Source: Bacillota bacterium | Lineage (GTDB): Bacteria > Bacillota > Clostridia > Lachnospirales > Lachnospiraceae | Direction of reading: 5' to 3' | Length of the DNA: 5,658 bases | NCBI GenBank assembly: GCA_023387655.1 | Contig: JAEWHR010000234.1 | Location: 1-5,658, forward strand | Shown: piece after piece, positions 1 through 4,988 of the stretch | Layout: every line of letters begins with the position of its first letter | Position numbering within the stretch: position 1 is the first letter of the stretch | Notes under the pieces: generated by a model | The model's database searches: none | Told to the model about the DNA's origin: nothing | What the model saw: only the letters and a program-made list of their open reading frames with translations | Translations under genes and position numbers: made by a program

Positions 1-507
1 TTTGGGGGCGGATTTGTCATTGTATCGCTAATGAAAAAGAAATTCGTTGAAGAGCTTGGTTGGCTTACCGAAGATGAAATGTTGGACATCACGGCAATAG
101 CACAATCTTCACCGGGACCAATTCCAATTAACGCATCTGTTATCCTTGGTTATCGAATGAAGGGGATTGTTGGTTCCCTTATCGCAGTTCTTGGTACTGC
201 AATACCACCAATGGTAATCATCTCTGTAATCGCAGTCTTCTATCAGCAATTTAGAGAAAATGCGGTAATTGCAATAGCATTACAAGTTATGAGAGCTGGT
301 GTAGCTGCAGTTATTTTTGATGTTGTACTTAATCTTGCAAAGAATGTTTGTAAAACAAAACGTTATTTATATATTGGATTGATGGCAATTGCCTTTGTTT
401 TAACCTGTTTCTTAAAGGTTAGCGCCATGGTAGTAATACTTTCCTGTGTTGCAATCGGTGTAATCGACCTAATAATTCAGATGAAGAAAAAAGGAGAAAC
501 CGTATGA
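1..507 (+). CDS. Chromate transporter (CHR family), short-chain subunit 1, 5' end missing
   Basis: This is an integral membrane protein of the CHR family (Pfam Chromate_transp), whose characterised members export chromate; in an anaerobe the natural substrate is uncertain. The frame is open from base 1, so the start lies left of the window and the ATG at 31 is an internal Met. The visible 168 residues begin with FGGGFVIVSL, the family's conserved glycine motif, then WLTEDEMLDI, the SPGPIPIN signature and NASVILGYR. Several hydrophobic segments and a lysine-rich tail (MKKKGETV) follow. One CHR domain and then a stop indicate the short-chain type, which works as a two-gene pair like ywrA/ywrB of Bacillus subtilis. 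Its stop overlaps the start of the next gene (ATGA, 504-507), which suggests translational coupling. The family call is firm; the substrate is inferred. Confidence 0.9.
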   Translation, partial: FGGGFVIVSLMKKKFVEELGWLTEDEMLDITAIAQSSPGPIPINASVILGYRMKGIVGSLIAVLGTAIPPMVIISVIAVFYQQFRENAVIAIALQVMRAGVAAVIFDVVLNLAKNVCKTKRYLYIGLMAIAFVLTCFLKVSAMVVILSCVAIGVIDLIIQMKKKGETV

Positions 508-1064
508 TTTTCAAATTGTTTTTAAGCTTTATCCAAGTAGGATTATTCAGTGTTGGTGGCGGATATGCTGCTATTCCATTAATACAACAACAAATTGTAG
601 AAGTTCATAAGTTGATGACTATGGCAGAGTTTACAGACTTAATTACCATAGCAGAGATGACTCCTGGACCAATCTCTATTAATTCAGCAACCTTTGTTGG
701 AACACGCCTTGCTGGAGTTTATGGTTCCATCATTTGTACTTTAGGGGTCATATTGCCATCATTTTTTATTTGCTTAGCATTGGCATATTTCTATTATAAA
801 TATAGAAACTTCTCAGGAGTTCAGACCATATTGTCTGCTCTTCGTCCAGCTGTTGTTGCTTTAATCGCATCTGCAGGTATCTCTATCTTAATGTTAGGTT
901 TGTTTGGATCGGATCACAGCGACCTTGCTTTCTCCGATTTTCGTATAATCGAAGCACTTTTATTCGTAGGTGGTTTATTCCTTCTTAGAAAGTATAAAGT
1001 GAATGCAATCGCAATTATCTTCGGTAGTGGTGTTATTGGTACCCTCTTATATACTATATTTTAA
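504..1064 (+). CDS. Chromate transporter (CHR family), short-chain subunit 2
   Basis: This 186-residue protein is a complete single-domain CHR membrane protein and probably the partner of the preceding subunit; short-chain CHR pairs are thought to act together as one anion exporter. Visible signatures are FSVGGGYAAIPL (residues 15-26), TPGPISINSATFVGTR (53-68) and the RPAVVALIASAG helix near residue 115. About six hydrophobic stretches fill the rest. The length fits the short-chain subfamily of about 170-200 residues. The ATG at 504 is preceded by AAGGAG (491-496) seven bases upstream, inside the end of the first gene, so both genes surely share one mRNA. The two proteins share motifs but are clearly diverged, as expected for an old duplication rather than a recent one. 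The stop overlaps that of the convergent LysR gene. Confidence 0.92.
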   Translation: MIFKLFLSFIQVGLFSVGGGYAAIPLIQQQIVEVHKLMTMAEFTDLITIAEMTPGPISINSATFVGTRLAGVYGSIICTLGVILPSFFICLALAYFYYKYRNFSGVQTILSALRPAVVALIASAGISILMLGLFGSDHSDLAFSDFRIIEALLFVGGLFLLRKYKVNAIAIIFGSGVIGTLLYTIF

Positions 1065-1942
1065 TTGAACTTAACATTGGAACAGATAGCAATAAATTGC
1101 TTCAGTGGCTTGGAAAGAAATTTATCCTTATGATAAATCAGGTGGATTTGTCTTCGTACATGGATATCTTCTAATTGTAATATTTTAAGAATTCCCTCTT
1201 CCACTTCATTTTTTATTATCATACGTGATAAGATTGCGAGTCCTCTACCATGTTCCACAGCATTTTTCGTTGCTTCACTGTTCGTACAAGTCCATTTTTT
1301 TTGCATTGAAATATTTCTCTCGAGTAGAAGCTGTTCAAACTGATTTCGGTTAACACTTGCTTCTTCTCTTGAGATCAATATTTCATTTTTTAATTCCTCA
1401 AAAGTTATTTTCTCCTTTTGATATAACGGGTGTGGTTTGCCTGCAACTAAAACTAATTCATCCTCACAGATTGGAATTTGTTTTAAATCTTTATCAATTA
1501 CAAAGCCTTCTACTATTCCAAGATCAAGGCGACAACTACGAATTAACCCTTCAATTGTTTGTGTATTATGAATAATAACATTCGTATCTAAGCTACCATA
1601 GCTTTCTTCATACTGGTCTAATAAGTCATTTAAAAGACTCGTTCCAACAGAAACACTTGTTCCCAAGCGTATTTTTGAAACTTCGCCAGCATTCTTCATT
1701 ACTTGCTCCGTATTTTCAAATAATTCAACTGCTTGTCTTGCATAAATTAATAATAACTCTCCCATCTCCGTTATATACAATTTCTGAGAAAGTCGTTCAA
1801 ATAACTTCACTTGATAATGTTCTTCTAATTCTTGAATTGCCTGACTAACTGCTGGTTGAGAAATAAAAAGTTTTTCTGCTGCTCTCCTCATCTTTCCACT
1901 TTCAACCACAGTAATAAATATTTTAAAATGTCTGATTGTCAT
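1061..1942 (-). CDS. LysR-family transcriptional regulator
   Basis: This 293-residue protein is a full-length LysR-type regulator. The N-terminal winged helix-turn-helix spans about residues 1-60, with the recognition region AAEKLFISQPAVSQAIQELE (21-40). A linker helix follows, and from about residue 90 (IRLGTSVSVG) the periplasmic-binding-protein-like effector domain runs to the end. The ATG at 1942 has AGGGAG seven bases upstream. The gene lies 32 bp after the acetyltransferase gene on the same strand, and I saw no terminator between them, so the two are probably co-transcribed. It converges on the chromate-transporter pair, sharing the TTAA that holds both stop codons. LysR genes usually diverge from their target, so control of the transporter would have to act at a promoter outside the window. 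The target and inducer cannot be read from the sequence. Confidence 0.93.
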   Translation of the reverse strand: MTIRHFKIFITVVESGKMRRAAEKLFISQPAVSQAIQELEEHYQVKLFERLSQKLYITEMGELLLIYARQAVELFENTEQVMKNAGEVSKIRLGTSVSVGTSLLNDLLDQYEESYGSLDTNVIIHNTQTIEGLIRSCRLDLGIVEGFVIDKDLKQIPICEDELVLVAGKPHPLYQKEKITFEELKNEILISREEASVNRNQFEQLLLERNISMQKKWTCTNSEATKNAVEHGRGLAILSRMIIKNEVEEGILKILQLEDIHVRRQIHLIYHKDKFLSKPLKQFIAICSNVKFN

Positions 1943-1974
1943 AATTAAGCTCCCTTGACATTCTGCGCTCTTTA

Positions 1975-2493
1975 TTATTTGTATTCTAAATTTTTTTCAA
2001 AGACTAAACGTTTTGTACCATCCTGTTGTAGAAAAACATATCCACAAGGTTGATATCCTTCTCTAATTATTAAATGTTTCATTAATTCATTGTCAGGATG
2101 TGTATCTATTCTTATACTATTAAGATTTTTTCCCCGACATAAATCATCTGCTGCTTGAAACAATAACTTTGCAATTCCTCTTCCTCGGAATTTTGAAGAA
2201 ATTGCTGTTCGATGTATGGTACCATAGATTGCATTCGGATAAATCCACTCCCCATCATAGACTGTATGATAACTAGCATCTTCACCATAACAAAGTGCCA
2301 TATAGGCTATTATTTCTTTCTCCTCAAAGAGCACATAACCTTGTTCTTTTTTTATATCTCCTAAGATTAATTCATCATTTGGCGATCCATTCTGCCACTG
2401 ATCTATTCCTTGTTCTTTTAAAAATCTTTTCGCTTCCTCTATAATTAGCATGATAGAATCTAAGTCATTTAGAACCGCTTTTCTAACCTTCAT
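1975..2493 (-). CDS. GNAT-family N-acetyltransferase
   Basis: This 172-residue cytoplasmic protein has the GCN5-related acetyltransferase fold and should move an acetyl group from acetyl-CoA to an amine; the acceptor is unknown. Motif A is IHRTAISSKFRGRGIAKLLF (93-112), with the acetyl-CoA pyrophosphate-binding loop RGRGIA (103-108) matching R/Q-x-x-G-x-G/A. Motif B is around IRIDTHPDNELMKHLIIREGY (127-147), with the usual Asn at 135. The N-terminal DQWQNGSP (31-38) resembles a subgroup of small Firmicute GNATs. The ATG at 2493 has GAGG seven bases upstream. The start codon and first codons lie inside a degenerate copy of the tandem repeat upstream, so expression may be affected by that array. 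The LysR gene follows 32 bp downstream. The family is certain; the substrate is not. Confidence 0.9.
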   Translation of the reverse strand: MKVRKAVLNDLDSIMLIIEEAKRFLKEQGIDQWQNGSPNDELILGDIKKEQGYVLFEEKEIIAYMALCYGEDASYHTVYDGEWIYPNAIYGTIHRTAISSKFRGRGIAKLLFQAADDLCRGKNLNSIRIDTHPDNELMKHLIIREGYQPCGYVFLQQDGTKRLVFEKNLEYK

Positions 2494-2504
2494 AGTAAAT
2501 CCTC

Positions 2505-2604
2505 TTTCATATAGAACTATTTTAATAAGTTTTCATATAGAACTATCATTGTATTTTCATACAGAACTGTCATAGTAAACTTTCATATAAAACTATTAGT
2601 AAAC
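2505..2604 (-). repeat. Tandem array of four 24/26-bp units with dyad cores, upstream of the acetyltransferase
   Basis: Read on the minus strand, four units end in ATAGTTCTATATGAAA or a near copy. They occupy 2604-2581, 2580-2555, 2554-2531 and 2530-2505, with lengths 24, 26, 24 and 26. Units 3 and 4 are identical over these 16 bases, unit 1 differs by one base (ATAGTTTTATATGAAA) and unit 2 by two (ACAGTTCTGTATGAAA). The core ATAG-TT-CTAT is a dyad; in unit 2 both arms changed together (ACAG/CTGT), which keeps the symmetry. Units 1 and 2 also share the lead GTTTACTA. A fifth, degenerate copy, ATTTACTATGAAAGTT (2500-2485), contains the acetyltransferase start codon and matches unit 2 at 14 of 16 positions. 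It could be an operator array or a product of slippage duplication. Confidence 0.85.
2548..2574 (-). promoter_or_regulatory. Weak candidate promoter for the acetyltransferase inside the repeat array
   Basis: On the minus strand ATGACA (2574-2569) resembles a -35 box and TACAAT (2553-2548) resembles a -10 box, each one base from consensus, but the spacer is only 15 bp. If real, repeat unit 2 would lie between and across the two boxes. No better match was found in the gap. Confidence 0.25.
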
Positions 2605-2630
2605 TTTCCCCCTAACAATGATTGGAGAGT

Positions 2631-2655
2631 ATTTTTGATACATTGTATCACAAAT
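2631..2655. promoter_or_regulatory. 25-bp near-perfect palindrome, candidate operator
   Basis: The core TGATACATTGTATCA (2636-2650) is a perfect inverted repeat with 7-bp arms and one central base. Beyond one mismatch (2635/2651) four more base pairs match (ATTT against AAAT), giving 12-position arms with 11 pairs. It lies about 130 bp before the phosphatase start and just beyond the repeat array. A weak -35-like TTGATA (2635-2640) overlaps its left arm. The form fits a site for a dimeric repressor. I cannot assign it to a known regulator, and its half-sites do not resemble those of the repeat array. Confidence 0.5.
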
Positions 2656-2715
2656 CTTATCTGATTGCGACAAGAAACACGGAGGGAAATAGCATTATTT
2701 TCAGGAGAAATACCA

Positions 2716-2757
2716 ATGAAAACTTTATCAGACTATGTTACACTGGAGGTAAGATAA
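2716..2757 (+). other. Possible 13-codon upstream ORF in the phosphatase leader
   Basis: AGGAG (2703-2707) stands eight bases before an ATG that opens MKTLSDYVTLEVR and ends at TAA (2755-2757). Immediately after comes GGAGG (2745-2749) with ATGTAG (2762-2767), a start followed directly by a stop. Then comes the true phosphatase ribosome binding site. The leader therefore holds several ribosome-binding-like sites. This could be a regulatory leader peptide, or chance in purine-rich DNA. Confidence 0.22.
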
Positions 2758-2783
2758 AATTATGTAGAAAAAAGGAGATGCCT

Positions 2784-3350
2784 ATGAAACTCTATTTCAT
2801 ACGACATGGTGAAACCGATTGGAATGTTGAAAATAAAATACAGGGAAGTAATGATATAGAATTAAATGAAAATGGTATTTCTCAAGCTTTAGCACTTGGA
2901 GAACAAATGAAAAAACTTGGATACCCTATTCGTAAAATATATACAAGCCCACAAAAAAGAGCAAAGAAAACAGCAAAACTATTAAGCCAAGCAATTGAAG
3001 TTGACTATGAAGTTACTGCTGGACTTGAAGAAATGAATCTGGGTAGATGGGAAGGTTTAACTTGGTCAGAAGTTAAAGAAAAGGAAAACGAATTATATAA
3101 CTCATGGTATCAGAACCGAAACACCTTAAGAACTCCGGAAGGCGAGTCTTATGATGAGGTACTTTCCCGGACTCTTTCTGCTGTTCGTTCTATTCTAGCA
3201 AAAGAATCGAAAGATATTGCCATCGTTAGCCATGGTGCCGTTATTAAATGCCTATTATGTTATATAAATAATGTACCATTTGATCAAATGAATCAATTTC
3301 GTACAGGAAATACTTCTATTACTGTCATAGATGCTGCTAAGTTATATTAA
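2784..3350 (+). CDS. Histidine phosphatase family protein (phosphoglycerate mutase-like)
   Basis: This 188-residue cytoplasmic enzyme belongs to the branch-1 histidine phosphatase superfamily, which transfers phosphate through a phospho-histidine. The catalytic signature RHGETDWN is at residues 7-14 with nucleophile His8. SPQKRAKKTA supplies Arg59, LEEMNLGRWEG (81-91) supplies the acidic proton donor, and SHG (149-151) the second active-site His150. The length fits small phosphatases (PhoE/GpmB/CobC-like) rather than the longer GpmA mutase, so the substrate is open. The frame is open upstream to 2622, but the start at 2784 is preferred. AAAGGAG (2771-2777) lies six bases before it, the family's N-terminus (KLYFIRHGE) begins there, and the extension has only a TTG start. 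The ATG at 2778 touches the binding site and is too close. The gene ends at a bidirectional terminator. Confidence 0.92.
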   Translation: MKLYFIRHGETDWNVENKIQGSNDIELNENGISQALALGEQMKKLGYPIRKIYTSPQKRAKKTAKLLSQAIEVDYEVTAGLEEMNLGRWEGLTWSEVKEKENELYNSWYQNRNTLRTPEGESYDEVLSRTLSAVRSILAKESKDIAIVSHGAVIKCLLCYINNVPFDQMNQFRTGNTSITVIDAAKLY

Positions 3351-3353
3351 AAG

Positions 3354-3433
3354 AAAAAGGGGCTGATTCAAGATAAAAGCTAGCACTAAGTGAAATTTAA
3401 TGTGCTTCTTTCTTCTATGAATCCGCCGTTTTT
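3354..3433. terminator. Bidirectional intrinsic terminator between convergent genes
   Basis: GGCTGATTCA (3361-3370) pairs with TGAATCCGCC (3418-3427) with one mismatch. Inside, a purine-rich strand faces a pyrimidine-rich one, and AGCAC (3382-3386) pairs with GTGCT (3402-3406) to form the apical stem with a 15-base loop. AAAAA (3354-3358) precedes and TTTTT (3429-3433) follows the base, so each strand ends in a U-run. It starts 3 bp after the phosphatase stop and ends 29 bp before the stop of the ferredoxin gene, and can serve both. Confidence 0.8.
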
Positions 3434-3462
3434 AACTATTTAAGCTTTCTGTTACTACGAAC

Positions 3463-4221
3463 TTACTTGATAGGATAATCAGGGCATTGATACCGTTCTC
3501 TTTCGTTGCTGTTTTTCCCATATTCAATTGCTTTCGTCGGACAGCCACAAATACAAGCCAAACAATGGGTACATTCTTTCCCCCATACTGGTTTTCTATC
3601 TACTAACTTAATATTATTAAGAGGGCAAGCGTGTTCACAGTAACCACAACTTGTACAAGAATTGGTTACGTAAAAACCTTTTGCTTTCACAAAGAATTTG
3701 TAAAACAATGGATTAATGATTCCACTTAAAAATCTACCTTTAATCGTTATTTTCTGGCTAGGTAAGGATGCCTTAACCTTTATGTTCTTAGATATATCCT
3801 CAATAGAAGATTCCGCTTTTTGAATGATCTCCAGTGCCTTTTCCTTTGATGGAGCCGCATACATTACAATGTAGTTATCCGGCATTACAACTGGAGCACA
3901 GCCCATAAATTGAAATCCCTTTTCTTTGCATAGATTTCTAATATATTGCTCTGCTGTTCCGTAACTTTCTCCACAGGTCAACACAAAATAGGCTTTTCGA
4001 TTTCCATCAAATTGTGTCTGAGTTATAAAATCACTCACAACACGAGGTATACGCCATGCATATGTTGGTACAACAAACACCAGAGGTTGTTTCGATGATA
4101 TGACTTCCTTAGAACCTTTTTTTAATCTCTCATTTAATGAAAGGACATCATCACCTGTTATTTTAGCTATAGCATGAGCAACATAGGCACTATTACCGGT
4201 TCCCGTAAAATATAGTATCAT
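3463..4221 (-). CDS. EFR1-type flavodoxin/ferredoxin fusion protein
   Basis: This 252-residue protein joins a flavodoxin-like N-terminal domain (about residues 1-145) to a C-terminal bacterial ferredoxin domain (about 182-240), the layout called the EFR1 family in clostridial genomes. The N-terminus MILYFTGTGNSAY carries the FMN phosphate-binding loop (TGTGNSAY, 6-13). VPTYAWRIP (51-59) and LTCGESYGTA (81-90) fit the other two flavin-binding loops. Two 4Fe-4S motifs are complete: C189, C192, C195, C199-P and C217, C220, C223, C227-P; Cys225 is extra. It should pass electrons between ferredoxin-type clusters and FMN in the cytoplasm; the partner is unknown. The ATG at 4221 has a perfect AGGAGG seven bases upstream. 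It appears to be a single-gene unit ending at the shared terminator. Confidence 0.88.
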   Translation of the reverse strand: MILYFTGTGNSAYVAHAIAKITGDDVLSLNERLKKGSKEVISSKQPLVFVVPTYAWRIPRVVSDFITQTQFDGNRKAYFVLTCGESYGTAEQYIRNLCKEKGFQFMGCAPVVMPDNYIVMYAAPSKEKALEIIQKAESSIEDISKNIKVKASLPSQKITIKGRFLSGIINPLFYKFFVKAKGFYVTNSCTSCGYCEHACPLNNIKLVDRKPVWGKECTHCLACICGCPTKAIEYGKNSNERERYQCPDYPIK

Positions 4222-4255
4222 ATATCTTCCTCCTCATGTTATTTCTTGGATTTGT

Positions 4256-4292
4256 AGAATACATAGTTTAAACAATCCAAAAGAATACATAG
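4256..4292. repeat. 11-bp direct repeat, two copies 26 bp apart
   Basis: AGAATACATAG occurs at 4256-4266 and again at 4282-4292. Between them is GTTTAAAC (4266-4273), a perfect 8-bp palindrome. The pair lies between the divergent ferredoxin gene and the 107-aa gene, among the candidate promoters for both, so a regulator-binding role is possible. Confidence 0.55.
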
Positions 4293-4297
4293 ATAAT
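4269..4297 (+). promoter_or_regulatory. Candidate sigma-A promoter for the 107-aa protein
   Basis: TAAACA (4269-4274, four of six to consensus) and GATAAT (4292-4297, five of six) are 17 bp apart. This would give a leader of about 170 bases before the start at 4476. The second copy of the 11-bp direct repeat abuts the -10 box. Confidence 0.35.
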
Positions 4298-4303
4298 ATA
4301 ACA
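4295..4303 (-). promoter_or_regulatory. Candidate extended -10 promoter for the ferredoxin gene
   Basis: The minus strand reads TGTTATATT here: an extended -10 (TG-N) followed by TATATT, one base from TATAAT. No good -35 is seen, as is common for extended -10 promoters. It lies about 75 bp before the start at 4221. Confidence 0.35.
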
Positions 4304-4326
4304 CATATAAACTAATTCGTACATAC

Positions 4327-4352
4327 CAGAAGGAGGATAGGATACCCTTCTG
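4327..4352 (+). promoter_or_regulatory. Hairpin holding an orphan AAGGAGG sequence
   Basis: CAGAAGG (4327-4333) pairs perfectly with CCTTCTG (4346-4352) around a 12-base loop. The left arm and loop contain AGAAGGAGGA, an ideal ribosome binding site, but no ATG, GTG or TTG follows within a useful distance. It lies in the presumed leader of the 107-aa gene. It could be a leader structure or the relic of a lost start. Confidence 0.4.
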
Positions 4353-4475
4353 CTTCATATCGTCTTCGCCTTGACCTCATTTATGGAAATTTTATCAAAA
4401 ACAGTATTCTTTGCAATTCTTATGAATACACTAATATTGATTTATTCGCTTAACGACGTGAAAGGTGTAAACATT

Positions 4476-4799
4476 ATGAGCAATGATTTGAATGACAGTA
4501 AAATTATGAATAAGAATTCATGTGATAATTCATGCCTACTTTCACTGCCTCCAAAGCAATTTGCATTACTAGCAACTGCATTTGGTTTATTATTACTAGA
4601 TGATCTAAGTATCGATCAGCAAAATGCACTTGGAAACTTCTTCTTAAGTGTTGGTCAAACTATGTTGACTACAGCTGCACAAGCACAAGCTCTACAAAGT
4701 TGCAATTCACAAAATGAAAATGATCAAGTTCATGATGACATAGAAGATCTAAAAAAACAAATTACTTTACTAAAAAAAGAGTTGAGCAATCGAAGGTAA
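4476..4799 (+). CDS. 107-aa protein of unknown function, LPPKQF/QQNALGNF type with C-terminal coiled coil
   Basis: I cannot name this family, but the central block LLSLPPKQFALLATAFGLLL (21-40) followed by DQQNALGNFFLSVGQTMLT (47-65) recalls small conserved proteins I remember from Clostridium genomes; that is memory, not a search. A hydrophobic stretch (about 28-41) is followed by an amphipathic helix-like region rich in Gln and Ala. Residues 85-103 form a short coiled coil with V/I/L at heptad positions (I89, L92, I96, L99, L103). Cys16, Cys20 and Cys76 are present. The start at 4476 is chosen because AAAGGTG (4461-4467) lies eight bases upstream. The frame stays open to 4371 through a hydrophobic stretch, but the possible starts there (TTG at 4371, ATG at 4383) have no binding site. 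No clear terminator follows. Confidence 0.65.
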   Translation: MSNDLNDSKIMNKNSCDNSCLLSLPPKQFALLATAFGLLLLDDLSIDQQNALGNFFLSVGQTMLTTAAQAQALQSCNSQNENDQVHDDIEDLKKQITLLKKELSNRR

Positions 4800-4840
4800 A
4801 TGTTCAAGCATAATATTGGTTATAGTTTCAATCTATCCGT

Positions 4841-4917
4841 AATTTACCAATGAATCCTTCAACTATATCTAAACTTAGCTACTTTCTAGCACTTGGTAAG
4901 TTAAATAATCATTTAAC
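4841..4917. repeat. Two inverted repeats in the gap after the 107-aa gene
   Basis: AATTTACCAA (4841-4850) pairs with TTGGTAAGTT (4893-4902) over ten positions with one G-T pair, across a 42-base loop. Immediately next, GTTAAAT (4900-4906) pairs with ATTTAAC (4911-4917) around AATC. Neither is followed by a T-run on either strand, so neither is a convincing terminator. The rest of 4800-4870 shows nothing I can assign. Confidence 0.45.
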
Positions 4918-4922
4918 CCCAT
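4875..4922 (-). CDS. Possible 15-codon small ORF with strong ribosome binding site
   Basis: The minus-strand ATG at 4922 opens MGLNDYLTYQVLESS and stops at TAA (4877-4875). AGGAGG (4938-4933) lies ten bases upstream, and a good sigma-A promoter lies just before that. It does not resemble any peptide I know. It may be an expressed small protein, or the head of a lost prophage gene downstream of the nuclease-like pseudogene; the frame degenerates at once after the stop. A minus-strand transcript from here would run antisense into the 107-aa gene. Confidence 0.3.
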   Translation of the reverse strand: MGLNDYLTYQVLESS

Positions 4923-4946
4923 AATTTTACATCCTCCTATAAGGTT

Positions 4947-4976
4947 ATTATCTACTAATCGATATGTAGTTGTCAA
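4947..4976 (-). promoter_or_regulatory. Sigma-A type promoter reading leftward
   Basis: The minus strand has a perfect -35 TTGACA (4976-4971), an 18-bp spacer and GATAAT (4952-4947), one base from the -10 consensus. Transcription would start near 4940, almost on top of the AGGAGG at 4938-4933, giving a very short leader before the 15-codon ORF. This is the best promoter match I noticed in the window. Confidence 0.6.
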
Positions 4977-4988
4977 TGTGCTGCTATG

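Noticed and set aside
1088..1101. AGCAAT-AA-ATTGCT inverted repeat as a terminator for the transporter operon
   Set aside because: The stem is short with no T-run and lies within the LysR coding region.
1357..1848. Two plus-strand open frames (1357-1575 and 1657-1848)
   Set aside because: They lie opposite the well-supported LysR gene and have no family features.
2505..2604. Repeat array as a CRISPR
   Set aside because: Units are 24-26 bp end to end with no unique spacers, and no cas genes are present.
2622..2783. 54-codon upstream extension of the phosphatase frame
   Set aside because: It would start at TTG without a binding site, and the family N-terminus and a strong binding site both point to 2784.
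2621..2783. Riboswitch (for example cobalamin, given CobC-like phosphatases) in the phosphatase leader
   Set aside because: I found none of the conserved cobalamin riboswitch boxes and no terminator or sequestering helix beyond the single palindrome.
4371..4475. 35-residue hydrophobic extension of the 107-aa protein, resembling a signal or membrane segment
   Set aside because: The TTG and ATG starts there lack binding sites, while 4476 has one. The stretch is AT-rich and could look hydrophobic by chance.
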